Part shown: piece by piece, positions 37,994 through 49,014 of the stretch
How positions within the stretch are numbered: position 1 is the stretch's first letter
Layout of the letters: every line of letters starts with the position of its first letter
NCBI GenBank assembly: GCA_963786675.1
Contig: CAWAZY010000004.1
Span: forward strand, 310,001 to 374,000
Reading direction: 5' to 3'
From: JAGVSR01 sp963786675
GTDB taxonomy: Bacteria; Pseudomonadota; Alphaproteobacteria; Rhizobiales; Hyphomicrobiaceae
DNA: 64,000 nucleotides
The notes under the pieces: model-generated
The model's input: the letters and a program-made list of their open reading frames with translations, nothing else
What the model was told of the DNA's origin: nothing
Databases searched by the model: none
Position numbers and translations under genes: made by a program

Positions 37994-38013
37994 TGTTATA
38001 GTTATAATATAAC
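37994..38013 (-). promoter_or_regulatory. Zur box upstream of zur-znuCB
   Basis: GTTATA-A-TATAAC at 38001-38013 is a perfect 13-base palindrome matching the alphaproteobacterial Zur operator, with an extra half site TGTTATA just before it. It lies about 165 bases upstream of the zur start. The rest of this 430-base divergent gap to the next gene shows nothing I can support as a gene. Confidence 0.82.
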
Positions 38014-38260
38014 GATCTGGCCCGTCCTGCCAGCCCCTTTACCGCCCTGTTCCCGCCCCGGGTGACCAAGATTTAATTCCGTGATGGACCTCCCCGCCGC
38101 ATTTTGGTCCCCAATGAGACCGGAATTTGCTTCCCCGGCGACGGACGGAAGACATCTACCGCGTTGATGCTCCGTGCGGGGCGATACATTTTCGGCCTGA
38201 GCGCCTTTCTACGCGCGGATCGATGCCGCGCGGCGCAGCAGGCCAAGGAGGGCGAACCCA

Positions 38261-41200
38261 ATGGCGTCGGAACTTCCTGTCACGGCCCCCGCGGGCAGCG
38301 ACGCGTGGACCGGGCTCTTCAACCTGAGTGATCCCGCCGCCGTGAACGCGCTTGCCGGAAACATCTTTCTCGCCGTCGTGCTCCTGCTCGTTCTGGCCGC
38401 TCTCTACCGCTTGGCGCCGCGCGCCTGGAAGGCCGTGGAGGAGACACTCTTCTCCAATTGGCGGTTGGGACTGCTGGCCGCCACCGCGACTGGTTCTGTC
38501 CCTCGCCTCGGGTTGGACGACCTGGGACGGCATGCGCAATTTCACGCAAGAGCCGCGTGCTCTCGTTGATGATCACGTTCGGCATCCAGGGCGTGATGCT
38601 GATCATTGCCTGGCTGATCGGTGAGAGCTTCGCCACCGGCATGAGCCAACGGGCGATGGGCGCCCCGCGCGGCACCATCGGCAAGGGCATGCAGGCGGCC
38701 GCAGGCGGCCTTGTCGGCACGCTTCTCTTCGTTACCCTCGCTTTCCTGTTGCTGCACAAATCGTCCACACCCGGTCTGCAGCCGTTGGGCGGCGGCACCT
38801 TCGATGCCTGGGAAATGAGCGATCAGATCCTGATTATCGTCGTCGGTCTGTTGCTGGCCGCCCTCGTCGCGCTCTACTCGGCGAGCGATGTGGTCAAACC
38901 CTACCTTCAATCGACCCGCGTCGTCGCCAAGAATGCCGTGCTCTGGGTCATGTTCCTGGCGTGCATGGCGACCTCGGTGTTCTTTTCCTTCGACAGTCTG
39001 TTTTCCGCGATTTTTCCGCAGTCCGAGCGCATCCGCGCGGCGGAGTTGCGCGCGCAAAACCAGGTCGCCGGCATCGTGTCCGACATCGGTGCCACGATCG
39101 AGACGCGCCGCCTGGGCGCGGCCGACGAGCTCTTCCGCAGCGAGGGCTGGAAGGCCTACGAGTCTGAACTCGACCGCCTGACGACCGCCTCGCGCGGTGC
39201 CGAGGAACTGATCGAAGCCTACTATGTGCAGAAAATGGAAGAGCGCCGCGCCGGCATTGCCGAGCAGCAAGAGCGCATTGCCACCGCCGAAAGCAGTCAG
39301 GCGGGGCTATCGATCAAGAAGTCGTCGCTCACCGAGGAACTTTCACGGCTCGAGGCCGAGCGCCCGGCGCTCGTCAGCGACCTGCAGCAGCGCAAGACCG
39401 ACTTGGACGCCCGCGCCAAGGAAGTTGACGCCAAGCGCGTCGAGGCCATGGCCGAGGAAAAAGGCGTGGAAGGCACCCTGCGCGAAGGCCGGGGTCCGAT
39501 CTACCGTCAACGGCTGAGCGAACTCAGCAAGCTCCGCGATTACTACAAGATTGGCGAACAGCGCGTGAGCGATGCGCAAAAGCGCCTCGATGAAACCAAC
39601 GGGCGTATCGATCAATTGAAGCGGCAGCTGGCCGAAGTCGATGGGTCACTCGCCAAGCTCAAGGGCGAGGCTGATACGGCCCAGCAGCGTATCGCGGCGG
39701 CCACCGCTTCGACGGATACCGAAGACGAACAGCCCAAGATCGACCCGGCCCGGGTCCTGCCGGCTTTCGAAGGGGCGCGCATCGCATTTCGCCAGAAGCC
39801 CGAATCGAGCAGCCTCCAGATCGTTCAGGAACAGTGCAACCAGCTGCTGACCGCGATGACCTCCGCACCGACGACGAAAGAGCGCGTCGCGGGGATCGAT
39901 TGCGACCCCAAGCGGGCGCAGGAAGCAGCCGGTTTGTTGTTCGCGCTGAACTCCGGCGCCGGGATGTTCGCCGCAAACTGCGTCGGCGGCGACAAGCTCG
40001 CCGCGCACACCTCGGCCGATGCGCTGTTTTCGTTCTCGCGCAAGTGCCTCGCCGAACTCCGGCCTGCCTTCCGCCGAAACCGACCAGTTGCGCACGCGCA
40101 TCAATTTCATCGAGCTCAATCGTGACGACAAGGCCCATCGGTTTGTCGTGACTTGGAATGCGTTCCAGGACGGCAACCGGCTCGCTTATCTGGCACTTGC
40201 CATCGCCATCGCCATCGACGGCCTGATCTTCATGTCCGGCCTGTTCGGCGCCAATGCCATCCGCTCGCCGCTCTCGGACGTGCCGAGCCACAAGGCGCGG
40301 TCCGCCAGGCAGCTGGAAGATATCATCGAGAACGCGCTGCTGCCCGACACCTTCGAGGCCGCGCGCATGACGCTCCAGGCCATGCGGCCGATTACCAATG
40401 CGTCCGGCTTCATGGCCGAGGTGCGTCCTGAACGGCTCGATCCGCACGCAGCCGACCGGGTGATATCCGTACTCAATGCCGGCGCGACGATCCATGCCGT
40501 CGAGTATGATGCCGCCGGCGACCGCTATCTCGTACGCGCGGAGCTGTTCGAATTTCTATCGGCTGCGTCCAAGAAGGCATTCGAGTCGAATGCGCAGCAC
40601 GCCACCTTGGCGGAACTGGAAAAGATCGTCGCGGTTTCGCTGCTGCCGGATGTGGCGGCCAATGTCGACACGGTGCTCGCCTATATCCATCCGATCAGCG
40701 AGCGGCACGGTTTCACCGCCGAGGTCAAGCTCGGCGAGGTGGAGGAGATCCACCGGCGCGTCGTGCGCAATCTCCTCAACGCGGGATCGGTCCACCAGCG
40801 GGTGCAGCGGGCGGGCGATACCGGTGACCACTACTTCATCCACCGCGATCTCTACCAGACGCTGGCGCGGCTCCGGGCCCGCTCACTGCACGCCTCCGAT
40901 ACCACGACGGTCCGTCTCGGCTCGCCGGAGGCCTCCCGGGAATCCTTCGGCGGCGCCTTGACGCCGGAGCGCCACCCCGCGCTCACGCATCAGCCGTCAC
41001 CGTCCAGCGCAAGCGAAACACCCTCCGCCGGTCTCGCACCGCCACCCGTGGTACCCAATGAGATGCGCGCGGTCATTCGCGACCGGTTGCTGGAAAGCAT
41101 GAACCGCGATCCTTCGATCTATGACTACCTCGTCCAGAATGGCTCACTCGCCATGGCGAATGTCGCCGGCGATCACTTGCTGCGCCTCTGCGAACTGGAG

Positions 41201-41614
41201 CCTCGTCTCGGCAAGCACATCGAATATGACCTTTCCGAACTGCAAACCGACCTGGAGCAGGCCGCCGCCGGGCTGAAGCACGAGAACATCAACGCGGCGA
41301 CGGTGGACAGCGTCAAACTGGAACTGTTGGAAATCCTTCCGGCGCTGCTGTTGATGCAGGGCGGCGGATATCAGGACCGGCTGAACGAACTCATCGACAA
41401 TTTACAAGTGCAGGCGGGCCAGGGTCATCTGAACCCCGCCGAACTGTCCCTTCTCTCCAAACTGCAGCTTCACGAAAGTGCACTCAGCAAAATGCCGCGC
41501 GCAAATCCGGCGGATTGGCAGAAGTTGGCCTACCTGCTTGAAGATTTCGGCCGGGCCTCGCGAATGACGAGCAGCACCCCGGACAAGAATGACGGGCGGC
41601 GGCGCGACGGCTGA
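38261..41614 (+). CDS. Very large membrane coiled-coil protein of unknown function, three frameshifts
   Basis: About 1,117 residues when read across breaks near 38493, 38560 and 40065. The start follows AAGGAGGG. Helices are at IFLAVVLLLVLAALYRL, then LMITFGIQGVMLIIAWLIGE, LVGTLLFVTLAFLLLHK, ILIIVVGLLLAALVALYSAS and AVLWVMFLACMATSVFFSFD. A long coiled coil follows (EERRAGIAEQQERIATAESS to LKRQLAEVDGSLAKLKGEAD), then another helix LAYLALAIAIAIDGLIFMSG and a roughly 480-residue soluble C-terminus with two similar alpha/beta units (LEDIIENALLPDTFEAARMT; LEKIVAVSLLPDVAANVDTV). I know no family with this layout. It is monocistronic, and the stress-sensing or scaffold role one might propose is unsupported. 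Confidence 0.7.
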
Positions 41615-41850
41615 TCAAATTGGCTCGTCCAATCATTGTGTGAACGCGCAAGCGAATTCGCGCTACCCAGGCAGCATGGTGAACAGGATGTAAATCCTCC
41701 ACCCTTCTAACGCTTATGCTCGATCAGATAAATTTTACCAGGGCACGCGAATGAATTGCGTTAAAGGCATCAGACCGCGTCCTTTAAACTACTAATTAAA
41801 ATGCGAGGTATTGAGTGCTGTGAGTATTTCGCGCATTCAGGGTCGCCTCC

Positions 41851-43076
41851 ATGCTCAGCGTCTCACTCGTCCGTTTTTGCCGCCAGGAGTCGGGTGCGAT
41901 CGCGCCGCTCTTCGGTTTGAGCATTCTCGTTCTTCTGATCTTGTCTGGCGTCGCCATCGATAGCGCGCGCAGCTACCGCATCGCCTCGTCGGCCGGCCAA
42001 GCCTTGGATGCCGCAGCACTTGCGACGGCCAAGACGCTGCGCCTCGAGTCTCCTGACGACGCCACGCTGACAAAAATGGCCACCGACTACTTCAAGGCGA
42101 ATTTTGCCAGCGAGGAAGGCGAGCGCGTATCCTACGGCGATGTCACACTTGCGGCCGACCGCCAGACGAACAAGGTCCAGCTTCAGCTCCACCTGCAGGT
42201 CCCCACAACGCTGACCGCGCTGCTGGGCAAGGACAAGATCAATGTGTCGGCTCGTTCAACGGCCATCTACGATGTCCGCGACGTCGAACTTTCCATGATG
42301 CTGGACGTCAGCGGCTCCATGGGCGGGTCTAAAATGTCGGATCTGAAAGTTGCGGCCAGCGATCTCGTCGACATCCTGATGGACGGCAACAAGGCCGGCA
42401 GCAAACATCGCATCGCAATTGCTCCGTTCTCCACCGCCGTCAATGCCGGTGACTACGCCGATGGCATCGTCGCAAATCGCGACCAAAACGGCCAAGTGTA
42501 CGCTGGCGCCGGAACAAATTGCGTGACCGATCGCTATGGGGCCCACAAATTCGCCGATAAAAATCCGCAGGCAGCGCAAGTTCGGCCAGCGCTCGACGTG
42601 GTGTCCTGCGTCTCCGGTCAAGCCCCTGTCCGACGATGCCGACGAAATCAAGGAGCACATCGATGCCATGAACGCCGCCGGCATGACGGCAGGTCACCTG
42701 GGCATCGCCTGGGCGTGGTACCTGCTGTCGCCGGAGTGGGAGCAATGTCTGGCCGGCTGAAAGCACACCGAAGGATTACGATGATCCTGAATTCACCAAA
42801 GTCGCCATCCTCATGACCGATGGCATGTTCAACTCCGCCTACGAAAGCGACAACGGCGACTCGATCGCCCAGGCGCGATCGCTCTGCGACGGGATGAAGT
42901 TGTCCGGTGTGACAATTTACACGGTCGGCTTCCAGGTGCCGGAGGAAGTGCTCCCCGTCCTGCAATACTGCGCGACTTCGCCCGCTCATTTCTTCGATGC
43001 CCGCGACGGCCAGGAATTGCGCGGAACCTTCCAGACGATCGCCAAGCGGCTGTCCAGCCTGCGCATCGCTTCGTGA
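41851..43076 (+). CDS. TadG-like protein with von Willebrand A domain, two frameshifts
   Basis: About 408 residues. The N-terminus RQESGAIAPLFGLSILVLLI then LSGVAIDSARSY is the TadE/TadG pilin-like membrane anchor. The vWA domain starts at VELSMMLDVSGSMGGSKMSD, a complete MIDAS (DxSGS), and continues through HRIAIAPFSTAVNAG. The frame shifts near 42612 and 42752, after which AILMTDGMFNSAY supplies the second MIDAS element (T-D-G) and the end AHFFDARDGQELRGTFQTIA is regular. TadG helps build Flp pili for surface adhesion. No other tad, flp or cpa genes are adjacent, so this is an isolated family member. Confidence 0.83.
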
Positions 43077-43107
43077 TGCGCAGGGCGGCAGCGCCGGTTT
43101 TCTGACC

Positions 43108-43961
43108 TCAGGCGCCTCGGAAACGGGACGACGGTCTGTCGCTGCGTCCCCAAGCCCTCAATCGTGAGCTCCATGACGTCGCCGGCCTTCAGATACTGCG
43201 GCGGCTTCATGCCGGAACCAACACCGGGCGGTGTGCCGGTGGTCACCACGTCGCCAGGTTCCAGCACGCAGAACTGGGTGATGTAGGCGACGAGATAGGG
43301 CACCGAGAAGATCATGGTCGACGTGGAACCCTTTTGACGGGTCTCGCCGTTGACCTTCAGTTCCATGGCAAGGTTCGATGGATCGGTTATCTCGTCGGTC
43401 GTCACGAGCCACGGACCGAGCGGACCGAAGGTCTCGGCGCACTTGCCCTTCATCCACTGCCCATTGCGCTTCATCTGGAACCGGCGTTCCGACACGTCAT
43501 TGCAGATGCAGTAGCCGGCGACATAGTCCATGGCATCCGCTTCGGACACGTATCTGGCGCGCTTGCCAATCACGAAGGCGATCTCGAGTTCCCAGTCCAT
43601 GCGGTCCGAGCCCTTGGGGTAGATCACATCGTCGTAGGGGCCAGAGATGCAGTTACCGAGCTTGTTGAACAGGATCGGCTCTGAGGGAATCTCCTGTCCC
43701 GTCTCGCGGGCGTGATCCGCATAGTTCAGCCCTACGGCGATGAAGCTCCACGGGCGCGAAACGGGTGGCCCGAGACGGGGATTGCCCGCGACGAGGGGCA
43801 GGGCCGACACATCGAGCGCACGCAACTTTTCGAGGCTCTCACGCGAAGAGATTGTCGCCGCCGATGTCGGCGATATGTCCCGAAAGGTCGCGGATGTGGC
43901 CGCCGCTATCGATCAGTCCCGGCTTCTCTCGGCCGAATTCCCCAAAACGAACGAGCTTCAT
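43108..43961 (-). CDS. Fumarylacetoacetate hydrolase family protein, frameshifted near both ends
   Basis: The start MKLVRFGEFGREKPGLIDSG is followed by a break near 43842 and then the catalytic part. FIAVGLNYADHARETGQEIP, the metal ligands in DWELEIAFVIGKRARYVSEA and CNDVSERRFQ, and TTGTPPGVGSGMKPPQYLKA are all present. At the C-terminus one extra T in CCGTTTCCG hides the stop; removing it gives ...VVPFRGA and TGA. The family cleaves or isomerises 2,4-diketo or oxalocrotonate-like acids. Ureidoglycolate lyase-type or 2-hydroxyhepta-2,4-diene-1,7-dioate isomerase are the nearest named relatives; the substrate is unknown. Convergent with the TadG-like gene. Confidence 0.82.
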
Positions 43962-44278
43962 GTTGCCTAGTTCCTCTCCCAATGCAGGCCCGCTGCAGGC
44001 GTTTGAAGCCGGACCCCGACCCTCATACCCAATCACTGCTAGCGCAGTTTTCCGGCCACCTCTGCGGGAATTCAAGCCGGCGTGCAAGCTGCCGCCCACC
44101 GGCAGGACAATCAGTTGCACACCCAAGTCCTGGCCGCAGACGCGCCCCTTGCATTGAAATGCCACAGAAGGGCCACAAGGACACGGATGTCGTGGCGCTC
44201 ATCGGCCCATGATCCAGCTGGCACCTCGTGCCAATTCGTTGATATGTCGTCCCATCCAGGCAACGGTCAGGATCCATT
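43962..44278. other. Gap without a supported gene
   Basis: Divergent intergenic stretch between the FAH-family gene and the acyltransferase. Frames open across it have no family character. Promoters for both neighbours should lie here; I see no convincing consensus. Confidence 0.5.
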
Positions 44279-46372
44279 TTGAAGATCATCGAAACGTTGC
44301 GTTCCATTCAGGCTGGCGCGTCGCCCGGCCGGCCGCGCCGTGGCGATATCGATGGACTGCGAGCTGTCGCCGTGCTGGGCGTGATGGCCTACCACCTGGG
44401 ACTCCCCGGCGTGCCAGGTGGCTTTGCTGGCGTCGACATCTTCTTTGTTATTTCCGGCTACCTGATCGCGCGGATTATTGCATCGGAGCTGGAGGCGGAC
44501 CGCTTTTCGCTGCTGAGCTTTTACGATCGGCGCATCCGGCGCATTCTGCCCGCGGTCGTCGTCGTCAGTCTGTCGACGGTACTTATCGGCTATGTGCTGT
44601 TGCTGCCCGCTGATTTCTTGAGCCTTGGGTACTCGCTCCTCAGCGTGGCGACGTTTTCGTCAAATTTCTATTTCATGTCAAAGACGGGATACTTCGGCGG
44701 CAATGCCGATGAATATCCGCTGCTGCATACGTGGTCGCTGGCCATTGAAGAGCAGTTCTATCTGGTCTTTCCCATAGCCATACTCTTGCTCTGGCAATTC
44801 GGGGCCAAATCACGCCGCGGGTCCGTGCGCACCATTCGATGGGCTTTGATTGCCGCGATTACCGCATCCTTCCTGTACAGCCTCTATCTGGTCGATACCC
44901 GGCCCGCGCGGGCCTTTTTCTCGACGCCGGTGCGCGCCTGGGAGTTGCTTGCCGGCGCACTGCTGGCATTTGGCGTCATCCCGGCCATGTCCTCACAGCG
45001 GCGGCGCGAGCAAGCCGCCATCGCCGGACTTGTCTTGATTGCCATAACTTACGTCTTCCTCAGCGAGACGACACCGTTTCCCGGATTAGCAGCCCTGTTG
45101 CCGGTAACGGGGACGCTGCTCGTTCTGCATGCGGGCGCGGGCTATGCCACGGCTGCCGGCCAGCTGCTGTCGGTGGGACCACTGCAAATCATCGGACTTG
45201 CGTCGTACTCGATCTACCTGTGGCATTGGCCGCTGATCGCGCTCGCGCGCTATCGCTGGCCCATGGAGGTCTCATCGGATGCGGGGCTCGCGCCTGTCCC
45301 GGTCGTGGTGGTTGGCGCTCTCAGCATTGTACTTGGGCTGCTGTCGTGGCGCTATATCGAGCAGCCGTTCCTGCGCATGCGGCCGCCCCGCGATCCGCGG
45401 CGCACGATCGAGATCGCACTCGCACCCACGCTGCTTTCGGCGGCACTTGCCTTCGCGATCATCTCCGGCAATGGCTGGTGGGAGCGGTGGCCCACCAGCA
45501 TTCAATCGCGTCAAGCCTGGACAAAAGAAGAGGCCGGTTGGCTGACTTCACTTTGCACCGCGCTGCCGCCTGAACGTGATTGGCCCCAGCACGCGTGCCG
45601 GGCGGGCTCGGAAGCCGCTCCGGTCCGCACGCTCCTGTGGGGCGATAGTCATGCGCGCCGGTTGCTGCGCGGGCTGGAGCCCCGTCTGGTCAAGGCGGAT
45701 CAGGCGGTCATTGCGGCCATCACACCGGGATGCCCGCCGCTGGTTGGCGTGCGCGTCGTCGGGAGATCGCGCACCAAAGCCCGCTGCAACAAGCGTAACA
45801 ACGCGATCAACAGGCAGTTGAGCAACGGCGAGATCGACACCGTTATTCTGGTGGGCCGTTGGGCGATGTACGCGGAAGGCACGCGGTACGGGCTGGAGGC
45901 CGGCGAGAACATGCCGCTGTCAAACTCCGGTACCCGCCGCAACGCCGAAGTCATCGAGAGGGGCTTCGAGCGCACGGTCGCGAGCCTCGTCGGCAAGGGT
46001 TTGAAGGTGGTGATTGTCGGTCCTGTGCCCGAGCACAAGGTTCCGGTTTCATCCTTCATGCTTCGCCAGCTGGCCTGGGGAACGCCGGACGTTCCCGACC
46101 TGACCATGGCGGTCTTCGGTGCGCGTCAGCAGCATGTACTTCCTGTCCTGGAGAAGCTATCGCGACGGCCGGGCGTAACGGTCCTGTACCCGCACCGCTA
46201 CCTCTGCGCGCCGGACGTCTGCCGCTACCAGGCCGATGGCGCACCGCTGTATCTCGACCATGATCACCTCACCGACCGCGGCCTGCAGGAAATCGACCCG
46301 ATACTGGATCAGCTCGAAGCGATCATCGAAGGTCCGACTGTGCCAGCCGCCAAGATCTCGGGCGCATCCTAG
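44279..46372 (+). CDS. Membrane acyltransferase with C-terminal SGNH domain (OafA/YrhL type)
   Basis: 697 residues. The acyltransferase-3 half has about ten helices and the motifs GDIDGLRAVAVLGVMAYHLG, GFAGVDIFFVISGYLIARII, FYDRRIRRILPA and LLHTWSLAIEEQFYLVFPIA. The C-terminal SGNH half shows TLLWGDSHARRLLRGL and the catalytic Asp/His in YLDHDHLTDRG. Such proteins O-acetylate lipopolysaccharide O-antigen or other surface glycans. The apparent start is TTG with AGGA upstream. The end overlaps the convergent PBP-like gene by four bases. Could pair functionally with the pyruvyl transferase and flippase in this window, but they are far apart. Confidence 0.88.
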   Translation: MKIIETLRSIQAGASPGRPRRGDIDGLRAVAVLGVMAYHLGLPGVPGGFAGVDIFFVISGYLIARIIASELEADRFSLLSFYDRRIRRILPAVVVVSLSTVLIGYVLLLPADFLSLGYSLLSVATFSSNFYFMSKTGYFGGNADEYPLLHTWSLAIEEQFYLVFPIAILLLWQFGAKSRRGSVRTIRWALIAAITASFLYSLYLVDTRPARAFFSTPVRAWELLAGALLAFGVIPAMSSQRRREQAAIAGLVLIAITYVFLSETTPFPGLAALLPVTGTLLVLHAGAGYATAAGQLLSVGPLQIIGLASYSIYLWHWPLIALARYRWPMEVSSDAGLAPVPVVVVGALSIVLGLLSWRYIEQPFLRMRPPRDPRRTIEIALAPTLLSAALAFAIISGNGWWERWPTSIQSRQAWTKEEAGWLTSLCTALPPERDWPQHACRAGSEAAPVRTLLWGDSHARRLLRGLEPRLVKADQAVIAAITPGCPPLVGVRVVGRSRTKARCNKRNNAINRQLSNGEIDTVILVGRWAMYAEGTRYGLEAGENMPLSNSGTRRNAEVIERGFERTVASLVGKGLKVVIVGPVPEHKVPVSSFMLRQLAWGTPDVPDLTMAVFGARQQHVLPVLEKLSRRPGVTVLYPHRYLCAPDVCRYQADGAPLYLDHDHLTDRGLQEIDPILDQLEAIIEGPTVPAAKISGAS

Positions 46373-48858
46373 TCCGGACGGGCCAGACCACGCAGTGTCA
46401 CGTCCCCAGCGGAACGGGGCTCGGCCGACGCGACGGGCGCGGTGGCGGCCTTGGGCGCGGGCGGAGGCGGCGGCAGGAGGTGGATCTGCGGTGTCGCGCG
46501 CGCGTGCTCAGACAGATCGCTCAAGAGCACATCGACCAGCGGCGCGGCGACATCGGCGGCATGGATGGACGTGCCCCAAGGCTCCGATGCGCTCCCGGTC
46601 CCGACGAGAACGACGTAGCTGTAGGCCGCGCCATTGCTGAATTGGATGCCGCCGGTGGTCCACACATCCACCGTGGCATTGGGATCGGCGGTAACCTGCG
46701 TCCCGGTCTTAGCGAAGTGCAGCCGCACATCCTTGCGCCGGGCGGCGCACCAGTGCGCCAGCGACTTCAACGTGCCAGTCGGCGTCTTGCCGACCGTGTA
46801 ACACAGCGGGGCCTCCAGAAGGCTCTTCAACAAGGACGGTGCGCCGGGCCGGATCACGTCCGACGGCAGCACGCCCGTCGCGATGGGACCGGCCCCAGCC
46901 CGCGCAGCCAGTTCGCCCGTATAGTCGTAACTCTTGACCAGCGTCGGCAGGCGCGTGGGCACGCTGCCGCGCCGCAGGAATGACGCCAGCACGACGGACG
47001 ACATTTGATGCACGCGGCGCGGGCTCCCGGATATCTGGCCGAGTACGGCTGCCGTCGAAGGTGGCACAGGCTCGCCGTTGGCATCGGCCGGCGGCATCGT
47101 AAAGCCGAGGCGGTCGATGATGGCCTTCACACGGACCTGTCCGACGCGGGCCGTGCGGTTCAATAGGGGCGTATTGAGCGAGCAGGCGAAGGCAACAATC
47201 GCCTTGCGTCCATGACGGCCTCCACCCCCGCGTGCGCACGTCTGCAGTCCATTGGCGGGTGCGTCCGTGTCGAGATAGAGACTTTCGGGCGTATCGCGGC
47301 CCGCGTTGGCAATCGCTATGGCGGCAATGATCTTACCCGTCGAGGCGATCATCCGCGGATCACGCTCGGCCTCATAACGGCCCGTCGCGGCGCTGCGCGC
47401 AATCGGCGCGCCAAAATATGCGGCTGTTTCCCCAGACTCGAAGTAGCGGACGATTTCGCCCCGGTGATCGGCTGCGACGACGACGATATTAGGCTGGCGT
47501 AGATCCGTATCCAGGCGAGCCGGATCAAGCACGTACCCGGCGGACATCTTGGGCCGCACGGACTGATCGATCTTTGTCAGCGCCGGCGCGATGCGGCTAT
47601 GGAACTTCAAGTTCTCGACGGTATCCAAGGTCGAGGTCACGCCCCGCACATAGGAGCGCCACTCGAAACCATAGGTTTGCTTCATTTCCTCGCGCAGACC
47701 GAAGCGCGCCGCGGGCATTAAAGCGTTGGCGCGGATCACCGGGTTGGCCTGTGCCCGGGCGGCGAGCGTGGGAGCGAATGCATCCAGAGCGTGTTGCAGG
47801 CGGGGCTTGACCTTCGGATCGGGCGGACCACCGGCCAGGTTGACCAGTTCGAAGACGACCGAGGCTTTTTGTTCGTCGTCGGTCAGAAGTTTTTCAGCGC
47901 AGGTGCGCGCCCGCACCTCGGTGATGTAGCGCCAGCGGTCGAGCCGGACGTCATTCAGCCGGTCACTGCCCGGCATCAGAATGATCGGCTTGTTGACTGC
48001 GGAGGCCAGAACCATCTGCTCGGCCACCGTCAGATCCTTGGCTTCCTTGCCAAACACGATGCGGCTCGTCAGCTCGACGCCATGCAGCGGCGCGCCACCG
48101 GTCCGCTGCGCCAGCCAGATGTGGTTGGCGGCCCACTCCTTTAGTGCCGTGTCGCCGTCCCGCGTCAGTTCCCGATAGACGACAGGCGCCAGCCACCATT
48201 CGCCGATCTTGCGCCGGATCTTGGTCAACCCGCTTTCGCTGACGTCGGGGGGCGTCTTGTAGATCACGCGCACGAACTGCATCGGCAGCGTCGAACCGCC
48301 AACGCCGATGCGCGGACGACCGGCGGCCAGCGTGCGCGCGATGGAGGATTGAGGGATCTTCAGGACACCCAGCAGATCGATCCCGAACGGATTGAGCCAC
48401 GTGCCGATGTGGCGGTCCTCGTGGTAGACGAGGCACTTCCAATAGAACTCCGGAACCTCCCGCACCGGGATCGACTTGTGGTCCGGGTTGGCCGTGTAAT
48501 CGCCCAGCGCGATCGACTGATCGGTGAAATTGACATCGCGCACGCTGTCGAGGCGCGGATCGAACGTGCCCACGAAGCTGCCGCTGCGATCGTAGATGGC
48601 CGTCGCCAGCCAGCGCTCGGCGTCATAACGCAGCTTTTCGCCAACGGTGTAGGCGCCGGTCAGAGCCCGCAGGGGTGCTAGGACATAAACCAGACACAAA
48701 GCGAAGAGGACATAGACTAAGCCGGCCAGAACGACATGCCGGAGGGGTCCGAGGCGCGGATTGAAGGCAACCCACTCGGCAAGGAAGCGCCAGAGCCGAA
48801 CGGGCACGTGGGTGCCGGTCTCGATCAACCAGGTAAGGGCCCGGATTATGCTTGTCAT
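46369..48858 (-). CDS. Class A penicillin-binding protein-like transglycosylase/transpeptidase
   Basis: About 829 residues. A single N-terminal membrane helix (VVLAGLVYVLFALCLVYVLA) is followed by a GT51-like region. Its key motif reads VYHEDRHIGTWLNPFGID and the next GGSTLPMQFVRVIYKT; both are diverged from the usual EDxxFxxHxG and GGSTITQQ. The transpeptidase part has STGK, SLN (FACSLNTPLLN) and KTGT (HFAKTGTQVTADPN), all three active-site motifs. The tail is proline-rich. It would polymerise or cross-link peptidoglycan in the periplasm. Start taken at an ATG 18 codons into a longer TTG-opened frame. It is divergent from the ECF sigma gene. Confidence 0.83.
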   Translation of the reverse strand: MTSIIRALTWLIETGTHVPVRLWRFLAEWVAFNPRLGPLRHVVLAGLVYVLFALCLVYVLAPLRALTGAYTVGEKLRYDAERWLATAIYDRSGSFVGTFDPRLDSVRDVNFTDQSIALGDYTANPDHKSIPVREVPEFYWKCLVYHEDRHIGTWLNPFGIDLLGVLKIPQSSIARTLAAGRPRIGVGGSTLPMQFVRVIYKTPPDVSESGLTKIRRKIGEWWLAPVVYRELTRDGDTALKEWAANHIWLAQRTGGAPLHGVELTSRIVFGKEAKDLTVAEQMVLASAVNKPIILMPGSDRLNDVRLDRWRYITEVRARTCAEKLLTDDEQKASVVFELVNLAGGPPDPKVKPRLQHALDAFAPTLAARAQANPVIRANALMPAARFGLREEMKQTYGFEWRSYVRGVTSTLDTVENLKFHSRIAPALTKIDQSVRPKMSAGYVLDPARLDTDLRQPNIVVVAADHRGEIVRYFESGETAAYFGAPIARSAATGRYEAERDPRMIASTGKIIAAIAIANAGRDTPESLYLDTDAPANGLQTCARGGGGRHGRKAIVAFACSLNTPLLNRTARVGQVRVKAIIDRLGFTMPPADANGEPVPPSTAAVLGQISGSPRRVHQMSSVVLASFLRRGSVPTRLPTLVKSYDYTGELAARAGAGPIATGVLPSDVIRPGAPSLLKSLLEAPLCYTVGKTPTGTLKSLAHWCAARRKDVRLHFAKTGTQVTADPNATVDVWTTGGIQFSNGAAYSYVVLVGTGSASEPWGTSIHAADVAAPLVDVLLSDLSEHARATPQIHLLPPPPPAPKAATAPVASAEPRSAGDVTLRGLARPD

Positions 48859-49014
48859 TGCCACACATACGCCCGGCTGGCGCGCGCCGGAACGGGACTG
48901 GACTGCCGCCAACCCCTTGCCTAGACGGTCTTTATGGCGTGGCCTCGGCCCGTTTGCGGCTGTCGAATGTCAGACCAAGGCATGACGGTGCGGTTTGCCG
49001 CGGGCTAGAACCGT

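Noticed and set aside
41784..41799. TTAA...TTAA pair before the TadG-like gene as a CtrA site
   Set aside because: The spacer is eight bases instead of seven.
43973..44278. Frames opposite and between the FAH and acyltransferase genes as additional genes
   Set aside because: No start context or domain pattern; treated as intergenic.
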